Part shown: piece after piece, positions 1 to 4,919 of the stretch
How positions within the stretch are numbered: the stretch's first letter is position 1
Layout: each line of letters opens with the position of its first letter
Assembly: GCA_016295665.1 (NCBI GenBank)
Contig: JAEDKS010000141.1
Coordinates: 1-6,362, forward strand
Reading direction: 5' to 3'
Length of the DNA stretch: 6,362 bases
Source: Clostridia bacterium
GTDB taxonomy: Bacteria; Bacillota; Clostridia; Christensenellales; Aristaeellaceae
Notes under the pieces: generated by a model
What the model saw: only the letters and a program-made list of their open reading frames with translations
Databases searched by the model: none
What the model was told of the DNA's origin: nothing
Made by a program: the position numbers and the translations under genes

Positions 1-607
1 CGAAGTAGGGCGCAACCTCCACCACCTGGTCGGGGGCGGTGGGCTGGCCCGGGGCCGCCTCGGTCTGGCGCAGCACATAGGTGCCCACGGGGATGGACTC
101 ACCCGCCTGTCCGAGACCCGCCTCGTCCGTGCGGATTTCCCAGGAGGCATCGGGCGCGTCGCTGTCCGCCTGCGCTTCGGGCAGGAGCACATAGGTCGCC
201 GCTCCGTCCGCCTGCACGGTCACAAGACCCCGGGCGGCGTAGAGGTAGACCGTCTGCTCGTTTACGCGGTCGGCGATGATGGACACGGTGTAGCCGCTCT
301 CCGACCAGAGATAGCCCTCGGGCATCTTCTCCGCCACGGGCACGAGGAGCACGCTCTCCGTCCCCGGCAGGGTCACCAGCTGGGACAGGTTCGGCCCCAC
401 GGTCAGCTGATCCAGCGTGCTGTCACCCTGCTGCACCACAAAGGCGCCGCGCAGTTGCTTCAGCGTCCAGCTGCCGTCCGGCCCGGGCGTCAGACCGTAC
501 AGGTTCACCCGCAGCATCGTTCGCTCCGCCAGCGCTCCGGCGGGGAGCATCGTGACCAGCAGGGTCACCATAAGAAGAAGGGACAGCCAGCGCCTGCTTT
601 TGTTCAT
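1..607 (-). CDS. Secreted protein with SpaA/Cna-B-like domain, 3' end outside window
   Basis: An open frame runs from an ATG at 607 to the window edge without a stop, giving 202 codons of a longer protein. The N-terminus is a clear Sec signal peptide: basic NKSRR, a hydrophobic core at about residues 7-22, and AGALA before a likely signal peptidase I cut after residue 27. A GGAGG ribosome binding site lies 9 bases upstream of the ATG. Residues about 134-200 resemble a SpaA/Cna-B prealbumin-like fold: a TDEAG turn, then IPVGTYVLRQTEAAPG, close to the usual 'G-Y-x-L-x-E-T-x-A-P-x-G' strand pattern, with Gln where Glu is common. Such domains occur in Gram-positive surface proteins and pilins. 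Any sortase signal or further repeats would lie outside the window. Residues 28-130 match nothing I recognise. The gene is divergent from obgE. Secretion is confident; the fold is inferred from the motif only. Confidence 0.8.
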   Translation of the reverse strand, partial: MNKSRRWLSLLLMVTLLVTMLPAGALAERTMLRVNLYGLTPGPDGSWTLKQLRGAFVVQQGDSTLDQLTVGPNLSQLVTLPGTESVLLVPVAEKMPEGYLWSESGYTVSIIADRVNEQTVYLYAARGLVTVQADGAATYVLLPEAQADSDAPDASWEIRTDEAGLGQAGESIPVGTYVLRQTEAAPGQPTAPDQVVEVAPYF

Positions 608-624
608 ACCGTGGAACCTCCGAA

Positions 625-654
625 CATTCAAGGGCCTCAGGGCCCATCATTCAA
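625..654. repeat. Leader hairpin flanked by CATTCAA direct repeats
   Basis: A 5-bp stem, GGGCC (632-636) with GGCCC (641-645) around the loop TCAG, is flanked by two identical heptamers, CATTCAA at 625-631 and 648-654, whose starts are 23 bases apart (about two helical turns). The block lies in the predicted leader of the minus-strand secreted protein gene, just upstream of its ribosome binding site. It could be a protein site or a small RNA structure, or chance. Confidence 0.3.
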
Positions 655-655
655 C

Positions 656-691
656 ACGGGTACCGGGAATGCCATCCTTAATGATACCCGT
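656..691. repeat. Inverted repeat overlapping the -10 box and start region
   Basis: ACGGGTA at 656-662 is the exact reverse complement of TACCCGT at 685-691, separated by 22 bases. One arm overlaps the minus-strand -10 box at 681-686 and the other lies just downstream of the predicted start point. The placement would suit a repressor operator, or a hairpin at the 5' end of the transcript. The function is inferred from position alone. Confidence 0.4.
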
Positions 692-709
692 CTTTCCGGG
701 GGTTGTCAA
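681..709 (-). promoter_or_regulatory. Sigma-70-type promoter for the secreted protein gene
   Basis: On the minus strand, TTGACA (709-704) is followed after exactly 17 bases by TATCAT (686-681). This is a perfect -35 box and a five-of-six -10 box. Transcription should begin near 674, leaving a leader of about 67 bases before the ATG at 607. It is the strongest promoter match in the window. Confidence 0.8.
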
Positions 710-813
710 CCTTCATCCGCCGGTTTTGTCATGTTTTACAAGTCGCCCGGTGGATTTTGCCGCAAAAAGACCCCGGGGCCCGAAGGTTCCCGGCAGGGAT
801 GCGCAAAATCATG

Positions 814-842
814 ATGCAAAACGCTGCAAACTGTGGTATAAT
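814..842 (+). promoter_or_regulatory. Extended -10 promoter for obgE
   Basis: TATAAT at 837-842 is a perfect -10 box and is preceded by TG one base upstream (TGGTATAAT), the extended -10 form. With 17-base spacing the -35 position holds ATGCAA (814-819), a poor match, which an extended -10 can compensate. The start point would be near 849, leaving a leader of about 57 bases before the obgE ATG at 906. This means obgE does not depend on an upstream ribosomal protein operon here. Confidence 0.7.
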
Positions 843-905
843 ACTCCCCGTTCAACGATTTCGCCCGCTTCCCCACCCGGGAGGGCGCGGCAGACGGAGG
901 TTTCC

Positions 906-2177
906 ATGGGCAACTTTGTGGATCATGTCAAAATCACCTGCAAGGCCGGCAACGGCGGCGACGGCTGCGTCTCCTTCCACCGGGAGAAGTTCGTGCTCAA
1001 CGGCGGGCCCGACGGCGGCGACGGCGGCAAGGGCGGCGACGTGCTCGTCTACGCCGACCCCAACATGCACACCCTGCTGGATTTCCGCTTCAAGAGCAAG
1101 TACACCGCCGAGGCCGGCGGCAACGGCAGCGCCGGGCGCTGTACCGGCAAAAACGGCGCGGACATCCTCATCAAGGTGCCCGTGGGCACGGTGCTGCGCG
1201 ACCAGGAATCCGGCGCGGTGGTCGCCGACATGGACACCCCCGGCGAGACCCGGCGCATCCTCCGGGGCGGCAAGGGCGGCTGGGGCAACCAGCACTTCGC
1301 CACCGCCACCCGGCAGGCCCCCAACTTCGCCCGGCCCGGCATGAAGTGCGACGTGCACACCTTCCTGCTGGAGCTCAAGACCATCGCGGACGTGGGGCTG
1401 GTGGGCTACCCCAACGTGGGCAAGAGCACCATCCTCAGCGTGGTCACCGCCGCCAGACCCAAGATCGGCAACTACCACTTCACCACCCTGACCCCCAATC
1501 TGGGCATCGTCCGGCGGTACGGCAAGGACATCGTGCTGGCGGACATCCCCGGGCTCATCGAGGGCGCGGCGGAGGGCGCCGGGCTGGGCCACGACTTCCT
1601 GCGCCACGTGGAGCGCACCCGGCTGCTGCTGCACGTGGTGGACATCTCCGGCAGCGAGGGACGGGATCCCGTGGCGGACTTCGACCAGATCAACACGGAG
1701 CTGGCAAGCTACGGCGAGCTGGCCCAGCGCCCCCAGATCGTGGTGTGCAACAAGATGGACCTGCCCGGCGCGGAGGAGCACCTGGCGCGGCTGAGGGCCC
1801 ACGTGGCCCCCAAGGGCTGGCCCGTGTTCGCCGTCAGCGCCGCCACCCATCAGGGCTTCGATGCGCTGCTGGACGAGACCGCCCGGGCGCTGGAGACCCT
1901 GCCGCCCATCGTCCACTTCGAGGAGGAGATCGAGCTGGATGAGACCGTCATCCGCCCGGACGACTACACCGTGACCTGCGAGGGCGGCGTGTTCGAGGTG
2001 CAGGGCGCCGCCGTGGAGCGGCTGCTGGGCAGCGTCAACTTCGACGACGACGAGAGCGTCAACTGGTTCCACCGCACCCTGCGCCGCACCGGCGTCATCG
2101 ACGCCCTGCGCCGCGCCGGCGCCCGGGAGGGCGACACCGTCCGCATGGTGGACATGGAGTTCGACTTCGTGGAGTGA
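906..2177 (+). CDS. obgE: GTPase Obg (ObgE/CgtA), large-subunit assembly factor
   Basis: This encodes the essential Obg GTPase, which binds the 50S precursor and links ribosome maturation to cellular GTP/(p)ppGpp state. The product is 423 residues. The glycine-rich Obg fold spans about residues 1-158, with many GGDGG-type turns. The G domain carries G1 GYPNVGKST (167-175), the G2 region FTTLTPNLG (192-200), G3 DIPG (213-216), G4 NKMD (282-285) and G5 SAA (311-313). A C-terminal OCT domain (about 345-423) is present, as in the longer Firmicute and Actinobacterial Obg proteins. The open frame extends 163 codons further upstream, but the start at 906 has GGAGG (896-900) five bases before it and yields the family's conserved N-terminus (FVDHVKI). 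The rplU/rpmA genes often found upstream are absent; a secreted-protein gene diverges instead. It is followed after 69 bases by the yhbY-like gene. Confidence 0.98.
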   Translation: MGNFVDHVKITCKAGNGGDGCVSFHREKFVLNGGPDGGDGGKGGDVLVYADPNMHTLLDFRFKSKYTAEAGGNGSAGRCTGKNGADILIKVPVGTVLRDQESGAVVADMDTPGETRRILRGGKGGWGNQHFATATRQAPNFARPGMKCDVHTFLLELKTIADVGLVGYPNVGKSTILSVVTAARPKIGNYHFTTLTPNLGIVRRYGKDIVLADIPGLIEGAAEGAGLGHDFLRHVERTRLLLHVVDISGSEGRDPVADFDQINTELASYGELAQRPQIVVCNKMDLPGAEEHLARLRAHVAPKGWPVFAVSAATHQGFDALLDETARALETLPPIVHFEEEIELDETVIRPDDYTVTCEGGVFEVQGAAVERLLGSVNFDDDESVNWFHRTLRRTGVIDALRRAGAREGDTVRMVDMEFDFVE

Positions 2178-2206
2178 CCCTTCCCGACCGGAGTCTGTTT
2201 CCACCG

Positions 2207-2227
2207 ACCACTTTCCACCACTTTCCA
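2207..2227 (+). repeat. Short 10-bp tandem repeat in the obgE-yhbY gap
   Basis: ACCACTTTCCA occurs twice with a period of 10 bases (2207-2217 and 2217-2227, sharing one base), directly upstream of the ribosome binding site of the next gene. It is a small local duplication in the 69-base spacer. No hairpin terminator is visible in this spacer, consistent with read-through from obgE. Confidence 0.5.
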
Positions 2228-2246
2228 AGCAAAGGAGCATTGTCAG

Positions 2247-2534
2247 ATGACCAGCAAGCAGCGTGCCTATCTCCGCTCCATGGCGAACACCATGGACACC
2301 ATCCTCTACGTGGGCGTCAGCGGCGTGACCGACGCCACGGTTCACGAGGCGTCCCTGGCGCTGGAGGCCCGGGAGCTCATCAAGGGCTGCGTGAATCAGG
2401 GCGCGCCCGTCACCGCGAAGGAGGCGCTCAGCGACCTCTGCGAGCGGCTGGGCGCGGAGCCGGTGCAGTGCATCGGGCGGCGGTTCGTGATGTACCGTCC
2501 CAGCGAGCACAACCCCCGCATCATCCTGGAGTGA
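2247..2534 (+). CDS. yhbY: YhbY/YqeI-family CRM-domain RNA-binding protein
   Basis: This small protein (95 residues) is a stand-alone CRM domain, a family associated with pre-50S ribosomal particles and 23S rRNA maturation. Visible family marks are the N-terminal KQRAYLRSMAN helix (residues 4-14), the GVSG loop at 23-26 corresponding to the RNA-contacting GxxG, and ALEARELIKG at 38-47. The length is typical. AAAGGAG at 2231-2237 stands 9 bases before the ATG. It follows obgE by 69 bases in the same direction, and pairing of obgE with a yhbY-like gene is recurrent in Firmicutes, which fits a shared ribosome-assembly role. The nadD/yqeK genes that often accompany this gene in Firmicutes are not downstream here. 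Family assignment is secure; the exact rRNA target is not known from sequence. Confidence 0.93.
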   Translation: MTSKQRAYLRSMANTMDTILYVGVSGVTDATVHEASLALEARELIKGCVNQGAPVTAKEALSDLCERLGAEPVQCIGRRFVMYRPSEHNPRIILE

Positions 2535-2540
2535 AGCTGC

Positions 2541-2568
2541 GGCCCCCCGGCATCCGGGCGGGCCTTTT
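2541..2568 (+). terminator. Terminator-like hairpin (weak) between yhbY and acetyltransferase
   Basis: Six bases after the yhbY stop, GGCCCCCCGG (2541-2550) pairs with CCGGGCGGGCC (2554-2564) across a CAT loop with one internal bulge. It is followed by TTTT (2565-2568). The stem is very GC-rich but the U-tract is short, so partial termination or mRNA 3'-end protection is more likely than full termination. Confidence 0.5.
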
Positions 2569-2578
2569 GCAAAGGAGG
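2563..2578 (+). promoter_or_regulatory. Ribosome binding site inside a small dyad
   Basis: The strong site AAAGGAGG (2571-2578) stands 7 bases before the acetyltransferase ATG. Its first half is complementary to the preceding CCTTT (2563-2567), so CCTTTTGCAAAGG can fold into a 5-bp hairpin with a TGC loop. The same CCTTTT bases form the end of the terminator-like hairpin just upstream, so the two structures are mutually exclusive. The stem is short and its effect is uncertain. Confidence 0.35.
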
Positions 2579-2585
2579 AAGCGCC

Positions 2586-3104
2586 ATGCCCCACATCACC
2601 CTGATGACCCCCCGGCTCATCCTGCGCCCCCTGTCCGAGGCGGACGCGGAGGCTGCCTTCGTCTGGCTCAGCGACCCCGTGGTCAACCGCTTCATGCCCT
2701 ACAACCTCTACACCAGCGTGGAGGAGACCCGCAGCTGGCTTTCGACCGTCGTCCAGACCGACATCAGCTACCCCTTCGGCTTCGTGCGCCGGGAGGACGG
2801 CCTGCTCATCGGCAGCGGCGACATCGGGGAGGACGAGCGCTCCCCCGGCGCCTGGTCCTTCGGCTACAACCTCCGGCGCGACTGCTGGGGACAGGGCTAC
2901 GCCACCGAGGCCGCCCGGGCCATGATCGACTTCGCCCGCAGCCTGGGCATCCGCTCCTTCACCGCCAACCACGCCGTGGACAACCCCGCCAGCGGACGGG
3001 TCATGGAGAAGTGCGGGCTGCGCTTCGACCACACGGGCTCCTACAGCACCTTCGACGGCGCGGAGACCTTCCCCTCCCGGTGGTACCGGCTCGACCTGAC
3101 CTGA
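2586..3104 (+). CDS. GNAT-family N-acetyltransferase, RimJ/RimL-like
   Basis: The 172-residue protein belongs to the Acetyltransf_3 branch of GNAT enzymes, which move an acetyl group from acetyl-CoA to an amine. It opens with the typical TPRLILRPLSEAD strand-helix (residues 8-20). The acetyl-CoA pyrophosphate loop (motif A) is RRDCWGQGYATEAAR at 97-111. Motif B is NPASGRVMEKCGL at 133-145, with the Asn-x-Ala-Ser and Lys-Cys-Gly-Leu pattern of the branch. Relatives include RimJ/RimL ribosomal-protein acetyltransferases but also many enzymes acting on small amines or antibiotics, so the substrate cannot be read from sequence. The position after obgE and yhbY is suggestive of a ribosomal target but is not evidence for one. 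It lies 51 bases after yhbY and 17 bases before the glycosylase gene. It is a complete cytoplasmic protein with no signal peptide. Confidence 0.93.
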   Translation: MPHITLMTPRLILRPLSEADAEAAFVWLSDPVVNRFMPYNLYTSVEETRSWLSTVVQTDISYPFGFVRREDGLLIGSGDIGEDERSPGAWSFGYNLRRDCWGQGYATEAARAMIDFARSLGIRSFTANHAVDNPASGRVMEKCGLRFDHTGSYSTFDGAETFPSRWYRLDLT

Positions 3105-3121
3105 GGAAAGGAGCGTCCGCC

Positions 3122-3619
3122 ATGCCTGAGGCCGTACAGCACCCCTTCGCGCCGCTGATGTGCCCGGAGAGCCGCATTCTGATTCTGGGCAGCTTCCCCT
3201 CCGTCCGGAGCCGGGAGCAGCAGTTCTACTACGGACACCCGCAGAACCGCTTCTGGCCCATGCTGGCGGCGGTGTTCGGCGCGCCCGTGCCCGTCACCAC
3301 GGACGAAAAAACGACGCTGGTCTTCTCTCATCAGCTGGCGCTGTGGGACTGCATCGCCTCCTGCACCATCACCGGCTCCTCCGACGCCTCCGTCCGGGAC
3401 GTGGTGCCCACCGACATCCGAAGGGTGCTGGACGGCGCGCCCATCCGGCGGGTGCTGTGCAACGGCGCCCTGTCCGGGCGGATGTACCGCCGGTATCTGG
3501 AGCCCGTCACCGGGTTGCCCGCCATCGTGATGCCCTCCACCAGCCCCGCCAACGCCGCCTGGTCGCTGACGCGGCTTGTCGCGGTCTGGGGGGAGGCGCT
3601 GCGGGGGGATGACTTGTAA
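3122..3619 (+). CDS. DNA-deoxyinosine/uracil glycosylase, UDG superfamily 6 (HDG)
   Basis: The 165-residue product matches the hypoxanthine-DNA glycosylase branch (family 6) of the uracil-DNA glycosylase superfamily. These base-excision repair enzymes remove deaminated bases, chiefly hypoxanthine from deaminated adenine. Motif 1 is LGSFPSVRS (22-30) followed by FYYGHPQNRFWP (35-46); Asn42 in the GHPQN stretch corresponds to the Asn reported as catalytic in the archaeal family member. Motif 2 is the C-terminal MPSTSPANA (137-145). The protein is the usual compact single-domain size. The open frame extends far upstream through unrelated sequence; the ATG at 3122 is chosen because AAAGGAG (3107-3113) lies 8 bases before it and the family homology starts just after it. 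It is 17 bases after the acetyltransferase stop, so the two are probably co-transcribed. No functional link to ribosome assembly is evident. Confidence 0.93.
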   Translation: MPEAVQHPFAPLMCPESRILILGSFPSVRSREQQFYYGHPQNRFWPMLAAVFGAPVPVTTDEKTTLVFSHQLALWDCIASCTITGSSDASVRDVVPTDIRRVLDGAPIRRVLCNGALSGRMYRRYLEPVTGLPAIVMPSTSPANAAWSLTRLVAVWGEALRGDDL

Positions 3620-3661
3620 CAAAATGGACGGGCTGGGAAGAATTGCCCCCGGGCTTCCGTT

Positions 3662-3693
3662 CCATGGGTGAAGTCGCCCATGGGGCCATGGGC
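3662..3693 (+). repeat. Triple CCATGG palindrome with 7-bp hairpin
   Basis: The 95-base gap before the SH3b gene holds three CCATGG palindromes (3662-3667, 3678-3683, 3686-3691). The first two extend to a perfect inverted repeat, CCATGGG (3662-3668) and CCCATGG (3677-3683), around an 8-base loop; the third extends to CCATGGGC and can pair with either. The cluster ends 7 bases before the AGGAGG of the next gene. It could be an operator or an mRNA structure controlling that gene. No convincing promoter is visible in the gap. Confidence 0.45.
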
Positions 3694-3714
3694 AGAAAAC
3701 AGGAGGTACGGGAC

Positions 3715-4857
3715 ATGAAACGGTTGAGAAGGTGGCTGGGCATCGCGCTGGCGGTGCTGTGCGTCGCGGGGGGATGCGCTGCGGCCCTGGCGGACGGAGG
3801 GGCTGCGGAGACGGTGCCCGCCGCCATCGCGGACGCGCTCTCCGGGGGGCGCTGGGAGGGGTACCGCATCGCGACCTCCTCCGTCACGGGGGAGGCGGCC
3901 TGGGACTACGACCCGGACAGCGGGGTCGGCGCGGCGGTGGTGACGAATGACCGCATGAACATCCTCTGCCTGCTGGGGCCGGACAGCAGGGGCGGCCTGC
4001 GGGTGACGGACTTCTCCGACAAGGCCGTGCTGCAGGGGGACAGCCTGCCCTGCGTGGCGGTGGCGGGGCTGCGGGTCACGGTGCGGTATCCGGTGGACAC
4101 AGGGGAGTTCGATGACCTGCGCTACACCTTCCGCCGCCGGGACGGGGTGTGGATTCTGAACAACCTGGCCCGGTTTGACGGGGAGGACACGATCGCCATC
4201 GAGGTCTACGACGCGAAGCTGACCTACGAGAACCTCGACACCGCCCGGCCCCTCGGCGTGGCCCGGGGCGTGTACGGGCGCAGATTCGAGCAGTTCAACG
4301 TGAACACCTTCCCCTGGACGGTGAAGGCCGCGCAGGCCGTGCTGACCAATCCCCCCGCCATCCCCGCGTCGGTCAGCTTCTATGGTCTGCCCCAGCCCGG
4401 GGAGATCGCGTTTCCCTCCAACCGGAAGTACAGCGTGTACACCGGGCCGGGCACGGATTACCTGCGGGGCGCGGAGGGCAGGGCCGCGATGTCCACCAAC
4501 GACTGGGTGCAGGTGTTCGGGCGCGTGGGCGACTGGCTGCTGGTGCAGTACGACATCAGCAGCGAACAGATGCGGTTTGGCTACATCGAGGCTGCCGCCC
4601 TGCCCCGGGGCGTGTCCGTTCCGGAGCTGGCGCTGCAGGCCTTCCCCGCCCGTCTGACGGAGGACTGCCCGGTCACCGATGACCCGCTCTGCGGCGGCGG
4701 CATCCTCGGCATCCCGGACAGCCGGGACGTCACCTTCCTCGGCTGGCTCGGCAACGACTGGGCGTACATCGAGACGACCATCAGCGGGGTGCGGGTGCGC
4801 GGCTTCGTGCCAGCGGAGCGCGTGGAGGACTTCGCGGAGAACGGCTACCACGGATAA
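3715..4857 (+). CDS. Exported protein with two SH3b-like segments
   Basis: Function unknown. The ATG at 3715 is chosen over an in-frame ATG at 3643 because AGGAGG (3701-3706) stands 8 bases before it and it opens directly into a signal peptide: MKRLRR, then a hydrophobic stretch at residues 7-26. Cleavage after ALA (24-26) by signal peptidase I is likely. Cys21 in AGGC is a weak lipobox candidate. The mature protein is about 354 residues. Residues about 28-230 are mostly beta-like and match no family I recognise. Residues about 238-297 fit a bacterial SH3 domain: YSVYTGPGTDYL, then GDWLLVQYDI and GYIEAA. Residues about 307-372 look like a second, diverged copy, with VTFLGWLGNDWAYIE and VRGFVPAERVE. 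SH3b domains commonly bind peptidoglycan or other cell-envelope ligands, so an envelope role is inferred. No enzymatic motif is seen. It is the last gene before the convergent terminator. Confidence 0.85.
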   Translation: MKRLRRWLGIALAVLCVAGGCAAALADGGAAETVPAAIADALSGGRWEGYRIATSSVTGEAAWDYDPDSGVGAAVVTNDRMNILCLLGPDSRGGLRVTDFSDKAVLQGDSLPCVAVAGLRVTVRYPVDTGEFDDLRYTFRRRDGVWILNNLARFDGEDTIAIEVYDAKLTYENLDTARPLGVARGVYGRRFEQFNVNTFPWTVKAAQAVLTNPPAIPASVSFYGLPQPGEIAFPSNRKYSVYTGPGTDYLRGAEGRAAMSTNDWVQVFGRVGDWLLVQYDISSEQMRFGYIEAAALPRGVSVPELALQAFPARLTEDCPVTDDPLCGGGILGIPDSRDVTFLGWLGNDWAYIETTISGVRVRGFVPAERVEDFAENGYHG

Positions 4858-4867
4858 ACCTACTGGA

Positions 4868-4913
4868 AAAGGCTCATGCGAACCCGGGCGTGTGTCCCGG
4901 CGCATGAGCCTTT
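4868..4913. terminator. Bidirectional intrinsic terminator between SH3b gene and hisC
   Basis: AAAGGCTCATGCG (4868-4880) and CGCATGAGCCTTT (4901-4913) form a perfect 13-bp stem. Inside it CCGGG (4884-4888) pairs with CCCGG (4896-4900) around CGTGTGT, so the hairpin is nearly continuous apart from a 3-base bulge. The plus-strand transcript ends in TTTCGTTTG and the minus-strand one in CCTTTT. The stem begins 10 bases after the SH3b stop and 6 bases after the hisC stop, so it serves both converging units. Confidence 0.9.
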
Positions 4914-4919
4914 CGTTTG

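Noticed and set aside
771..778. CCCCGGGG palindrome
   Set aside because: Too short, with no following T-run and no loop; it is expected by chance at this GC content.
417..905. A 163-codon N-terminal extension of Obg
   Set aside because: The extension crosses the obgE promoter and the divergent gene's promoter and leader, has no ribosome binding site, and the conserved Obg N-terminus begins exactly at 906.
852..3032. A 726-codon open frame on the minus strand opposite obgE, yhbY and the acetyltransferase
   Set aside because: It is antisense to three well-supported genes, has low-complexity Gly/Ala/Val/His-rich content and no recognisable domain. Long antisense frames are expected where third codon positions are nearly all G or C.
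2174..3121. A long N-terminal extension of the glycosylase frame, overlapping yhbY and the acetyltransferase
   Set aside because: It is out of frame with two recognised genes and consists of Arg/His/Pro-rich shadow sequence; family similarity begins only after 3122.
3614..3642. Possible internal promoter starting with TTGTAA before the SH3b gene
   Set aside because: The matching -10 position reads GAAGAA, which is not a credible box.
3643..3714. Upstream ATG adding 24 residues to the SH3b protein
   Set aside because: No ribosome binding site precedes it, it would bury the signal peptide, and it overlaps the CCATGG cluster; the ATG at 3715 has AGGAGG at good spacing.
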